Program-made: the position numbers and the translations under genes | In this document: in pieces, positions 1 to 8,137 of the stretch | Position numbering within the stretch: position 1 is the stretch's first letter | Layout: each line of letters starts with the position of its first letter | Assembly (NCBI GenBank): GCA_023262125.1 | Contig: JALRDT010000035.1 | Location: forward strand, 1 to 10,825 | Direction: 5' to 3' | Origin: Candidatus Nanopelagicaceae bacterium | GTDB lineage: Bacteria > Actinomycetota > Actinomycetes > Nanopelagicales > Nanopelagicaceae | Length of the DNA stretch: 10,825 bases | The notes under the pieces: model-generated | Databases searched by the model: none | The model's input: the letters and a program-made list of their open reading frames with translations, nothing else | What the model was told of the DNA's origin: nothing

Positions 1-149
1 ATGTTGAGTATTCAATTTATTGCCATAGCGGCCGCCGATCAATGATTGCGGCAAACAAAATGGCGGAAACTGGTTTTACAAAGCTTACGAATTTGCAAGA
101 TGGAATTATCTCCTGGCAGGCAGCAGGTTTTCCATTGGTGACTAATTGA
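1..149 (+). CDS. Rhodanese-like domain protein, C-terminal end only (5' end outside window)
   Basis: This reading frame is open from the window edge (first full codon at base 3) to a TGA at 147–149, giving 48 residues. It carries the rhodanese active-site loop YCHSGRRS, with the cysteine that would hold a persulfide at bases 21–23. It continues with the usual rhodanese ending (MAETGF, then LQDGIISWQAAGFPL), where the domain finishes with a glycine–tryptophan helix. Single-domain rhodaneses pass sulfane sulfur between thiols. The N-terminal part, and any signal peptide or second domain, cannot be seen. The stop overlaps the start of the next gene as TGATG, so the two are probably translated together. 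The neighbour is a flavoenzyme with a rhodanese domain of its own, which supports a shared sulfur-handling role. The rhodanese call is secure; the substrate is unknown. Confidence 0.88.
   Translation, partial: VEYSIYCHSGRRSMIAANKMAETGFTKLTNLQDGIISWQAAGFPLVTN
137..141 (+). promoter_or_regulatory. Ribosome binding site (GGTGA) for the flavoenzyme gene
   Basis: GGTGA matches the 3' part of the consensus AGGAGGTGA and lies 7 bases before the ATG at 149. It sits inside the end of the upstream rhodanese gene. The spacing favours ATG 149 over the in-frame TTG at 146, which would leave only 4 bases. Confidence 0.5.
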
Positions 150-1780
150 TGAGAGTTGTGATTATTGGAGGAGTTGCGGGCGGAATGTCTGCTGCAACTC
201 GACTTCGACGCTTGAATGAATCTGCTGAAATCATTGTCCTCGAGCGCTCTGGCCATGTCTCTTATGCAAATTGTGGTCTGCCCTATTACGTAGGCGGAGT
301 TATTGCGGAAGAAGAGAAGCTCTATCTACAAACACCAGAATCTTTACACAAACGTTTTCGACTTGATGTGCGCGTACACAATGAAGTAATTGAAATCTCC
401 TCAGAAAAAAAGGTTGTAATCTCGCGAGATTTGATTAGCGGCACTGAAACAGAAATTAGTTTTGACAAGTTAATTCTAAGTCCTGGCGCGACTCCAGTGA
501 TCCCACCGATACCTGGCATCGAACGCGCTCTTTCACTGCGAACCGTGGAAGATGTATTGCGCATCCATGATGAAGTAGAGACAAAACCTAAAAGCGCAGT
601 CGTAATTGGTGGCGGATTTATCGGCGTGGAAATGGCTGAAAATTTAATTCATAAAGGAATTAAGACTTCTTTAATTGAAGCCCTTCCACAAGTCTTAGGT
701 CCTTTGGATCCAGAAATGGCAGAGATTGTTCATAAGGAAATGCGCAAGCATGGAGTTGATTTACATCTTGCGAATTCCGTTAAAGAAATAACCGACAGAG
801 AAGTAATACTTTCAGATGGCACTAGGGTCGAAGCTGAAGTAATAATCGCCGCCATCGGCGTTAAACCAGATATTCACTTAGCTAAAATCGCCGGGGTTGC
901 CATTGGCGAAAAAGGCGGCATCGCCGTTAATGCCTTCAATCAAACCAGCAATCCAGATATTTATGCAATTGGGGATGCAGCTGAGAAAAAAGATGAATTA
1001 AGTGGAGATAGCACTCTAATTCCATTGGCTAATTTGGCTAATCGCCACGGTCGAATTACCTCTGATCATATTGCAGGTAAGAAAGTTCGTGAAGTTGGGT
1101 CCATTGGAACTGCAATTGTAAAAGTTTTTGATTTGGCAGTAGCTACAACCGGGTGGTCTGCAAAACGTCTCTCCGCGGCCAATAAAACATTTAAGGAGAT
1201 TCACACCCACCCAAATTCACATGCCACTTATTATCCAGGTGCAGTGCAGTTTTCAATGAAGTTGCTTTTTGATCCAACTAATGGAGAGATTCTCGGTGCG
1301 CAAGGAGTAGGTCGAGACGGCGTTGATAAACGAATTGATGTTATTGCAACAGCGATGCGTGGCGGAATTACTGCACCTGAATTAGCTGATTTGGAATTGG
1401 CATATGCCCCACCTTTTGGTTCAGCAAAAGACGCGGTAAATATGCTGGGGTATGTTGCAGAGAATGTAATTAATGGTCTTTCAGAAACAGCGCAGTGGAA
1501 TGAAATCGATAAATACAGAAATGAGGGTTTTTCCTTTGTTGATGTTCGCTCTGCTACAGAATTTGCAAATGGCACAATTCCAGGTTCAATAAATATTCCT
1601 GTAGATGAGATGCGAGAACGTCATGCTGAAATTGCAAATAAGAAAGTAATAGTTAATTGCCAAGTAGGTCAACGTGGACATGTGGCAACTATGTTGCTTC
1701 GTTCCCTTGGTTACGATGCTAAGAATTTAGATGGTGGTTACTTGACTTGGATTAATTCACCAGCAGCAAGTAAAAATTAA
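149..1780 (+). CDS. CoA-disulfide reductase-like FAD/NAD(P)H oxidoreductase with C-terminal rhodanese domain
   Basis: A 543-residue pyridine nucleotide-disulfide oxidoreductase of the CoADR–rhodanese type. Visible parts in order: FAD-binding GGVAGG (residues 7–12); the single-cysteine active site SYANCGLPYYVGG with Cys42, typical of CoA-disulfide reductase and related persulfide reductases rather than paired-cysteine glutathione reductases; NAD(P)H-binding GGGFIG (154–159); the second FAD motif IYAIGD (271–276); YYPGA (361–365) and AYAPPFGSAKDAVN (418–431) of the dimerisation domain; and a rhodanese domain from about 450 with its own catalytic cysteine in CQVGQRGH (Cys504). Members of this family reduce CoA disulfide, CoA persulfide or polysulfide with NAD(P)H; the exact substrate cannot be read from sequence. 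ATG 149 is preferred to TTG 146 because it overlaps the upstream stop (TGATG) and has GGTGA at good spacing. It is full length, cytoplasmic, and has no membrane segment. A small cysteine-rich gene follows after 26 bases. Confidence 0.93.
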   Translation: MRVVIIGGVAGGMSAATRLRRLNESAEIIVLERSGHVSYANCGLPYYVGGVIAEEEKLYLQTPESLHKRFRLDVRVHNEVIEISSEKKVVISRDLISGTETEISFDKLILSPGATPVIPPIPGIERALSLRTVEDVLRIHDEVETKPKSAVVIGGGFIGVEMAENLIHKGIKTSLIEALPQVLGPLDPEMAEIVHKEMRKHGVDLHLANSVKEITDREVILSDGTRVEAEVIIAAIGVKPDIHLAKIAGVAIGEKGGIAVNAFNQTSNPDIYAIGDAAEKKDELSGDSTLIPLANLANRHGRITSDHIAGKKVREVGSIGTAIVKVFDLAVATTGWSAKRLSAANKTFKEIHTHPNSHATYYPGAVQFSMKLLFDPTNGEILGAQGVGRDGVDKRIDVIATAMRGGITAPELADLELAYAPPFGSAKDAVNMLGYVAENVINGLSETAQWNEIDKYRNEGFSFVDVRSATEFANGTIPGSINIPVDEMRERHAEIANKKVIVNCQVGQRGHVATMLLRSLGYDAKNLDGGYLTWINSPAASKN

Positions 1781-1796
1781 GAAATCAAAGAACAAA

Positions 1797-1802
1797 AGAG
1801 GA
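1797..1802 (+). promoter_or_regulatory. Ribosome binding site (AGAGGA) for the 60-residue cysteine-rich protein
   Basis: A purine-rich AGAGGA followed by A's lies 4 bases before the ATG at 1807, in the short gap after the flavoenzyme gene. It supports the small gene as really translated. Confidence 0.6.
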
Positions 1803-1806
1803 AATC

Positions 1807-1989
1807 ATGTGCTCACGAACTACCTGCTTTAATTGCAAAAAACCAACGTGGTCGGGTTGCGGAAACCATATCGAAATTGCGCTTGCGGGAATTCCAAAGA
1901 ACCAACGTTGCAAATGCACAAAGGCAGAATTGGCTGCAGCTCGTGAAGCGAAGGGTGGCTTCTTCTCAAAACTCTTCGGCAAGAAGTAA
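1807..1989 (+). CDS. Small cysteine-rich protein, 60 residues, function unknown
   Basis: A 60-residue protein with six cysteines: Cys2, Cys7 and Cys10 (CFNC), Cys18 (SGCGNH, with His21), and Cys35 and Cys37 (CKC). The spacing resembles a small metal-binding or thiol-active fold. I recall short proteins with this pattern (MCR/S start, CxxC, TWxGCGxH, a GIP/VP turn, then RC) as widespread and uncharacterised in bacteria; that is recollection, not a search. The C-terminal tail is lysine-rich and ends KLFGKK, which could touch nucleic acid or membrane. No signal peptide is seen. A good ribosome binding site and a 26-base gap from the CoADR–rhodanese gene suggest co-transcription, which points to zinc binding or sulfur/persulfide handling. 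I assign no function. Its stop is in the same frame as adnA, 27 bases upstream of it. Confidence 0.85.
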   Translation: MCSRTTCFNCKKPTWSGCGNHIEIALAGIPKNQRCKCTKAELAAAREAKGGFFSKLFGKK

Positions 1990-2016
1990 AAGCGGAGATT
2001 TGTCCCCCGTTTCAGG

Positions 2017-5000
2017 TTGAATAGGGGCGTGCTTAAGCGTCGCCCTTTATCTGTAAATACTTACAGCTTTACTGAGGCGCAGAAATTAGCAATCAGTCAC
2101 CGAAATAAACCATTAATAATTACGGGTGGTCCAGGTTCTGGAAAAACTACTGTTTTAATCGAAGCAGCAATTGCTCGAATAAATGAAGGTCAAGATCCAA
2201 ATTCAATTTTAGTTTTAACTTTTGGCCGCGAAAGAGCATCTGAATTAAGAGATGCAATCGCGTTGCGCACTTCGCAGACCATGCTCGAACCACTTGCGCG
2301 AACATTTCATGCGCTAGCTCATTCGATATTAAAAGCAGAGGGCCATAATCCAATTTTGTTATCAGGTCCAGAACAAGAGGGCTGGATTCGCCAATTAGTA
2401 GATGGCGTTGAATGGCCAAAAGAGTTACAAGCAGCAATTCATACTCGTGGATTTACTCGCGAACTTCGTGACTTAATGCTTCGAGCGACCGAACGTGGAT
2501 GGACGCCCGAAGATTTAGAGAAAAATGGCCAGAAATATAAAGAAGAGTTTTGGATTGCAGCTAGTAAATTCTGGAAGAGCTATATGGGAACTTTGATATT
2601 GGCAGATGCTGATCACGGAGAACCAAAAGAGCGCCTTGATTCTGCCCAATTAGTTTGGCGCGCAGCAAATGTAACCCGCAATGCCTTTAAGAATCAATTT
2701 AAAACTATCTTGGTAGATGAATTTCAAGAGAGCGATAAAGCACAAAGAGCTCTGCTAGAAAATATCGCAACCGATGATTTAGTTATAGCTTTAGATCAGT
2801 ACAGCACAGTAGGTCGCTTTCGCGGCGCAGATCCTGATGGATTATCAGAAGCATTAGAGAAATTTAAGGCAAAAGGCGATGCCATACATTTATCCGAAAA
2901 TTTCCGCGCCAGCACTGCAGTTCATCTCTTCTTAGAAAAAGTTGCAGGAGAATTTCCAAAAGCGCCAGAAATCCAAAGTTCAAGTGCAAATAACGCTGGT
3001 TTAGTAATGGCAGAGCGCTTTATTGATGGTGCAAATGAGGCGGCGTTTATCGCAGATAAGTTACAGAGAGCGCATCTCGAAGGCGGAATGAAATGGTCTG
3101 AAATGGCGGTAATTTTCAGATCGCCAGCACAAAGTGGTGCAGTCCGAAGCGCGCTTATGCGTTATGCAATTCCAGTTGCAGGCGAATTACAGGTGCTCTC
3201 TGAAAATGCATCTATTGCACCTTTCCTACTTCTAGCAGAGAGCGCTATCTCAGGAAAATTAGATCTAGCTGCCGCAGAGATTCTTTTAACTTCTGAATTT
3301 GGTGGCGCTGATTCGATTTCATTGCGACGAATTCGTAGAGAATTGGTCACCAAATACTCTAGTAAAACCGGGCTAACTGGATCTGAATTGATTCGTAAAG
3401 CAATAGTTACTGGTGAATTTGAAATCCCAAGTGGTGAATCCTTAAATAGAGTCCATCATTTATTTGATATCGCCGAACGCACCGCAAAGAAGAAAAGTAC
3501 TCAACCTGAAGATTTGTTATGGGCAATTTGGTCAAATGCCAAAAATTCTGACAATGAATTAATCAGTGAGGCTTGGCGTAAGCTAGCGCTAAAAGGTGGC
3601 GTCCGAGGCGCCAATGCAGACCGCGACTTAGATGCAATGTTGCAACTATTTGAATCTGCTCGTCGATTTGGTCAAAGATTTAAGCGCTCTGATTTGGCTC
3701 AATTCTTTAAAGATATTAGTAAATCAGAAATTGCCGGAGATGTAATCACTGCAAAAGGTCAGCGACCAGATGTAGTTGAATTATTGACACCATTTTCAGC
3801 TAAAGGTCGTGAATGGAAATTAGTAGTAGTGGCTGGGGTTCAAGAGGGCATTTGGCCCAATTTAAGAATTCGCGGCTCATTATTAGGTTCAGAGCGTTTA
3901 GCCGAAAGAGATCGCAACCCAGATTTAGCTGCGATTGAACTGGAATTAGTTGCCAAAGCGGCTGTGGCGGTAGATGAATTACGCTTATTTTACGCGGCTA
4001 TTTCGCGCGCCAGCCAAGAGCTGATAATCACCTCAATTGATAGAGAAGAAGATCAGCCATCTACTTATTTTGATTTTGCATTCGAATATTGCAATCCAGA
4101 GGCTGATTTAGAGGCAAAGCCAGAAATCAGCAGAGCGGAAAATTTATTAAGTGCTGCAAATGTGGTCTCAAAATTACGTAGAGAGCTATTAAAAAATAAA
4201 TCAAAAGAGGCAGCAGCTACTCTTAAAGCGCTAGCTGAAGCCGGAATAACTGGTGCCAATCCAAATGATTGGTATGGCATAAAACCAATTTCATCAGAAG
4301 AACCTGCAGTTGCAGATGATCAACCAATCAAAGTCTCGCCAAGTGGTGTCGAAAAGTTTGATGAATGTCAATTACGTTGGTTCTTAGAAAGTCATGGCGG
4401 GCAAGATGGAAATTCCACCGCTCAGCTAATCGGAACCGTAATTCATAAATTCGCAGAGTTGGCAGAATCAAGCGAAGTAAATCTGGATAGCCAAATAGAA
4501 CTATTAACTGCTAACTGGAAATTAGTTGACCCTGAAACAGGATGGATCTCTCGTACTTCTATGGGGCGCGCAGTATTGATGTTAAAGCGCTTCTATAAAT
4601 ATCGCGAATCTATGGCAGGAAAGCGCACCTTTAAAGAGAGCGAAGCTTCCTATAAATTCAATATTGGTCGAGCACTCATTTCCTGCAAAATCGATCGTAT
4701 CGAAACTACAGTCGATGGCAAGTTGTACATAGTCGATTTCAAAACCGGAAAGAGCACAATCTCTCTTGAAGATGCTAAAACCGATGCTCAGATGCAGATT
4801 TATCAGTATGCAGTTGGTCCAGATGTAGCAGGCGCATCTTTGGTTTATTTAGATCATGAATTAAAGGGAAATAAAACACGCGATCAGTTGCCAATAGATC
4901 GAAAAGCGGTCGAAGAGCGAATCGAAAGAACTGCAGTCATGATGGGTGGAAAGCGCTATTTAGCAGTGAAAAATAGCAATTGCCAGTTCTGCAATGTCGC

Positions 5001-5046
5001 TAGCTCATGCCCAATCCAAATCGAAGGGCGTGGTTTATATGGTTAG
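2017..5046 (+). CDS. adnA: AdnA subunit of the AdnAB helicase-nuclease (double-strand-break resection)
   Basis: A 1009-residue UvrD-like motor joined to a RecB-family nuclease, close to the length of mycobacterial AdnA. Motor motifs: Walker A GGPGSGKTT (37–45), Ia LTFGRERA (68–75), II DEFQE (234–238), III around ALDQYSTVGRFRGA (258–271), IV ENFR (294–297), V SAKGREW (594–600), VI YAAISRA (659–665). Nuclease: His810 (IHKF), Asp893 (KIDR), Asp907 and Lys909 (VDFKTGK), then QMQIY (925–929), so the metal site looks complete. Four cysteines, Cys784 and C989xxC992xxxxxC998, have the spacing of the iron–sulfur cluster of AddB-type nucleases. Motif II ends in E rather than D, and motif III lacks the usual GDxxQ pattern, suggesting a weak ATPase. 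The start is unsure: TTG 2017 or GTG 2029 are the only in-frame choices after the stop at 1987–1989, and neither has a well-spaced ribosome binding site. It overlaps adnB by 8 bases. Assignment as AdnA rather than AddB rests on size, on the UvrD-like partner next door, and on gene order. Confidence 0.93.
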   Translation: MNRGVLKRRPLSVNTYSFTEAQKLAISHRNKPLIITGGPGSGKTTVLIEAAIARINEGQDPNSILVLTFGRERASELRDAIALRTSQTMLEPLARTFHALAHSILKAEGHNPILLSGPEQEGWIRQLVDGVEWPKELQAAIHTRGFTRELRDLMLRATERGWTPEDLEKNGQKYKEEFWIAASKFWKSYMGTLILADADHGEPKERLDSAQLVWRAANVTRNAFKNQFKTILVDEFQESDKAQRALLENIATDDLVIALDQYSTVGRFRGADPDGLSEALEKFKAKGDAIHLSENFRASTAVHLFLEKVAGEFPKAPEIQSSSANNAGLVMAERFIDGANEAAFIADKLQRAHLEGGMKWSEMAVIFRSPAQSGAVRSALMRYAIPVAGELQVLSENASIAPFLLLAESAISGKLDLAAAEILLTSEFGGADSISLRRIRRELVTKYSSKTGLTGSELIRKAIVTGEFEIPSGESLNRVHHLFDIAERTAKKKSTQPEDLLWAIWSNAKNSDNELISEAWRKLALKGGVRGANADRDLDAMLQLFESARRFGQRFKRSDLAQFFKDISKSEIAGDVITAKGQRPDVVELLTPFSAKGREWKLVVVAGVQEGIWPNLRIRGSLLGSERLAERDRNPDLAAIELELVAKAAVAVDELRLFYAAISRASQELIITSIDREEDQPSTYFDFAFEYCNPEADLEAKPEISRAENLLSAANVVSKLRRELLKNKSKEAAATLKALAEAGITGANPNDWYGIKPISSEEPAVADDQPIKVSPSGVEKFDECQLRWFLESHGGQDGNSTAQLIGTVIHKFAELAESSEVNLDSQIELLTANWKLVDPETGWISRTSMGRAVLMLKRFYKYRESMAGKRTFKESEASYKFNIGRALISCKIDRIETTVDGKLYIVDFKTGKSTISLEDAKTDAQMQIYQYAVGPDVAGASLVYLDHELKGNKTRDQLPIDRKAVEERIERTAVMMGGKRYLAVKNSNCQFCNVASSCPIQIEGRGLYG
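5024..5028 (+). promoter_or_regulatory. Ribosome binding site (AAGGG) that sets the adnB start
   Basis: AAGGG lies 10 bases before ATG 5039, inside the last codons of adnA. It favours ATG 5039 over the in-frame ATG at 4994, which would create a 53-base overlap, and over GTG 5030, which would be only 1 base away. Confidence 0.55.
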
Positions 5047-8000
5047 TGCCAAAGAGATTTCAAAAGTCACCGGCAAAGAGCCAACACCCGAACAGATAGA
5101 AATCATCGAATCTGCGCTGCAACCGGCAGTAGTAATCGCTGGCGCTGGTTCAGGAAAAACTGAAACTATGGCGACCAGAGTGCTCTGGTTAGTTGCGAAT
5201 GGCCATGCAAAACCTGAAGAGATTCTGGGTTTAACCTTTACAAGAAAAGCGGCGGCGGAATTAAAGAAGCGTATTAAGGACCGCTTAAAACAATTAAGAA
5301 AAGCTGGACTAATAGATCGAAACTTATCTATTGAGGTACCAGTAATGACTTATCACTCATATGCAGGCAATATTTTGCGGGAATATGGACTTCGTTTGGG
5401 AATAGACACTGACTCTGAGCTAATTGGTGAGGCTGTTGTTTGGCAACAAGCAGCAAAGGTACTTCGCAATTGGGATGATGAAGATTTTCAATATGAAGGC
5501 GCATTTAAAACTTTAGTCTCAGATTTATTAGGACTCACTAAGAGCGCTATGGAGCATGGAATCTCTGAAACAGAAATCATTGCAGAGAGCGAGAAAGTCT
5601 TAAGTCGAATATCAGAAATTCCTTCAGATAAAGATGTCGATAAAGTTAGATTGGTATTGCAACAAAGAATCAAATTACTAGAAATTTCAAAGCGACTTCG
5701 CGAAGAACGTATTGCAAGTGGTCAGCTTTCATTTGATGATCAAATGTTCTATGCCGCAAAACTTGCACAAGAAGTTGAGAAAGTCGGAGAACTAGAGCGC
5801 GCTAAATATCGAATAGTGCTCTTGGATGAATATCAAGATACTTCGCAATCACAGGTCCGAATGCTGTCTGCGCTATTTAGCAATGGACATCCAGTGATGG
5901 CCGTGGGTGATCCATACCAAGCTATTTATGGATGGCGTGGTGCGGCGATTGGAACAATAAAGAATTTCCATAATTCCTTTGTAGGCGCCGTTGGCAAAAA
6001 AGGAGAAAAAGCTGCCGAATATAGCCTTTCTAAGACTTTCCGCAATGATGTGGAAATTCTTAATTTGGCCAATGAAGTTGGCAAAGTAGTTGGTTCGCAG
6101 ATCAAATTAAATGTCAAAGCGCTCCAGCCAAGTGAGTTCGCGGGGCCAGGTGAGGTGGTTCGAGGTATTTATGAAAATGTCGAACTAGAAGCAGCGGGTA
6201 TTGCCGAACGATTAGAGAAATTATGGGCCAACAAAGGTAGCAATGAAACATTTGCAGTCTTAGTCAGAAACCGTAAACAGATTCCAGAGATTGAAAAGGC
6301 TCTGCGAGCTCTTGATTTGCCAGTTGAAGTTTTAGGTATCGGTGGGTTAATGCAGGTTCCAGAAGTTACCGATGTATTTACTCTGTTAAAAGTTTTGGTA
6401 GATGCTGAAGCTGGCTCTGCATTAATGCGACATCTGACTAGCCCGCGTCTTGCAATTGGCGTTCAAGATATTGCTGCACTTGGCAGATTTAAACGCAAGC
6501 GTGATTATCAAAGTGGCGCTGATAAAGATTTGATCTCTGCTATGGCTACCGAAGTTCTAGAGACCGCCGAAGCTGATGATAGCGCTACTGGTTCTTTAAT
6601 TGAGGCGCTAGATGAAATTGAAAAAGCCGATGAGTCAGAATTTTCAGAAGTCGGATATAAACGATTACTAGAATTTTCTAAAGATTTAAGAAGATTACGA
6701 AATCGCGCTAGCGCTTCTTTATCTGATTTGATTTATGAAATCGAAGAATATTTAGGGCTAACTGTCGAACTATTGGTTAGAGATGGTGGATCAAATGGCA
6801 GGCGCCATCTGGATAGATTTAACGAAGAAGCAGCAAAATTCTCCGCAAGTAATGGATCAATAATTGATTTTGTGCGTTGGTTGGATGCAACAATAGATCA
6901 CGAAAGAGGACTCGAATCTGGCGCCCCAGAAGTCCACAGCGATGTAATTCAATTATTAACAATTCATATGTCTAAAGGCGCCGAATGGGATCATGTTGTA
7001 ATTCCAGGTATCGTTGATAAACAATTCCCAAAGGCCTACTCACAGAGCACTATCTCTTGGCTTCATAATGAAGCGGAAATTCCATTTAAATTAAGAGGCG
7101 ATGGCGATGAATTCCCAGATTTAGATCTTTCACAATTAACCGATGCTAAGAGTGCTGCCGCAGAATTCAAACAATTTAAAGATGATTGTGCAGCGTTCCG
7201 CCTAGAAGAAGAGTGGCGTTTAGCTTATGTTGCAATTACTCGCGCGAAACATACCTTGCATTGCACAATGTCTTATTGGGATACCCGCACCAATATTGAT
7301 AAGGCAAGTGATGTCTTTAAGTTAATCTGTGATTTCCTAGAAGTAGCAACTGATATTGACACAACTTTGATTCCCGGAAGTAATCCATTATTAGAACGAG
7401 AAGTTTCCGCAGAATGGCCAACATCAAATTCTAGATTAACCGAACTTGCAGTTGCTGCGGAGATCTATAAAGCCACAAATGCCAAAATTTTTGATCAAGA
7501 TGCAGCTTTATTAATTAAACAAATTGAAGATCGCCGAAATATTGCTGATGTTTATCTCCCACCACGTTTATCAGTTTCAACATTAATAGCTCTTCGTGAA
7601 GATCCAGAAGCCCTTGCAAGTGCAATTCGTCGTCCAATGCCATTCCTGCAAGATCAATTTGCTAGACGTGGTACTGACTTCCATAACTGGGTTGAAAACC
7701 ATTTAAAATCTCAAGCGCTATTTGATGATGATGATTTAGATTATTTTGATCCAATTGAAGAAGATGGCACGCTAGAAGAGTTGAAAGCCAAATGGCTAGA
7801 AAGTCATTGGGCAAGTAAAGTTCCAGTAAAACTAGAAGTTCCTTTCGAAACTGTTTTAGCCGGAGTTTTAATTCGAGGACGAATTGATGCGGTTTACAAA
7901 ACTGAGAATGGATTTGAAGTTGTCGATTGGAAGACCGGTTCTAAGAAACTTGGTGAATCTGCTGCAATTCAATTAGCGATGTATCGATTGGCTTGGGCCA

Positions 8001-8125
8001 AAATTGCAGGCGTAGAAGTCCAAAAGGTCAGCGCCTGCTTCCATTATGTTCCAACTGGCGAAGATGACCGAAGAAGTGATCTGCTTACCGAAGCGCAGTT
8101 AGTGGAGTTACTAGAAAAGCATTAA
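5039..8125 (+). CDS. adnB: AdnB subunit of the AdnAB helicase-nuclease (leading motor)
   Basis: A 1028-residue UvrD-like motor plus RecB-family nuclease, partner of the upstream AdnA. Motor motifs are all canonical: Walker A AGAGSGKTE (34–42), Ia LTFTRKAA, Ib TYHSYAG, II DEYQD (263–267), III GDPYQAIYGWRG (290–301), IV KTFRND with Arg335, V IHMSKGAEW (642–650), VI YVAITRAK (730–737). The C-terminal nuclease has His882 (GTDFHNW), Asp950 (RGRIDA), Asp963 and Lys965 (VDWKTG) and QLAMY (978–982). It has no clustered cysteines, so the iron–sulfur site is on AdnA only. In studied mycobacterial AdnAB, AdnB is the leading 3'-to-5' motor; the intact motifs here fit that. ATG 5039 is chosen over ATG 4994 because of the AAGGG site and the usual short 8-base overlap. 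An acidic stretch (FDDDDLD) lies between the nuclease histidine and the catalytic aspartates. nudC follows after 12 bases in the same frame. Confidence 0.95.
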   Translation: MVSAKEISKVTGKEPTPEQIEIIESALQPAVVIAGAGSGKTETMATRVLWLVANGHAKPEEILGLTFTRKAAAELKKRIKDRLKQLRKAGLIDRNLSIEVPVMTYHSYAGNILREYGLRLGIDTDSELIGEAVVWQQAAKVLRNWDDEDFQYEGAFKTLVSDLLGLTKSAMEHGISETEIIAESEKVLSRISEIPSDKDVDKVRLVLQQRIKLLEISKRLREERIASGQLSFDDQMFYAAKLAQEVEKVGELERAKYRIVLLDEYQDTSQSQVRMLSALFSNGHPVMAVGDPYQAIYGWRGAAIGTIKNFHNSFVGAVGKKGEKAAEYSLSKTFRNDVEILNLANEVGKVVGSQIKLNVKALQPSEFAGPGEVVRGIYENVELEAAGIAERLEKLWANKGSNETFAVLVRNRKQIPEIEKALRALDLPVEVLGIGGLMQVPEVTDVFTLLKVLVDAEAGSALMRHLTSPRLAIGVQDIAALGRFKRKRDYQSGADKDLISAMATEVLETAEADDSATGSLIEALDEIEKADESEFSEVGYKRLLEFSKDLRRLRNRASASLSDLIYEIEEYLGLTVELLVRDGGSNGRRHLDRFNEEAAKFSASNGSIIDFVRWLDATIDHERGLESGAPEVHSDVIQLLTIHMSKGAEWDHVVIPGIVDKQFPKAYSQSTISWLHNEAEIPFKLRGDGDEFPDLDLSQLTDAKSAAAEFKQFKDDCAAFRLEEEWRLAYVAITRAKHTLHCTMSYWDTRTNIDKASDVFKLICDFLEVATDIDTTLIPGSNPLLEREVSAEWPTSNSRLTELAVAAEIYKATNAKIFDQDAALLIKQIEDRRNIADVYLPPRLSVSTLIALREDPEALASAIRRPMPFLQDQFARRGTDFHNWVENHLKSQALFDDDDLDYFDPIEEDGTLEELKAKWLESHWASKVPVKLEVPFETVLAGVLIRGRIDAVYKTENGFEVVDWKTGSKKLGESAAIQLAMYRLAWAKIAGVEVQKVSACFHYVPTGEDDRRSDLLTEAQLVELLEKH

Positions 8126-8137
8126 CCTGCCCTTCTT

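Noticed and set aside
17..256. Reverse-strand open frame of 79 residues at the left edge
   Set aside because: It lies opposite the rhodanese end and the start of the flavoenzyme, both with clear motifs on the + strand; the reverse product has no recognisable motif.
1024..1044. Direct repeat ttggctaat within the flavoenzyme gene
   Set aside because: It encodes LANLAN, part of a motif (PLANLANR) I recall as conserved in this reductase family, so the repeat comes from protein constraint.
4994..5038. Upstream ATG start for adnB adding 15 residues
   Set aside because: It would overlap adnA by 53 bases, and the AAGGG site fits ATG 5039 instead.
7720..7745. GAT triplet run in adnB
   Set aside because: Only four aspartate codons in an acidic loop; too short to suggest a functional or unstable repeat.
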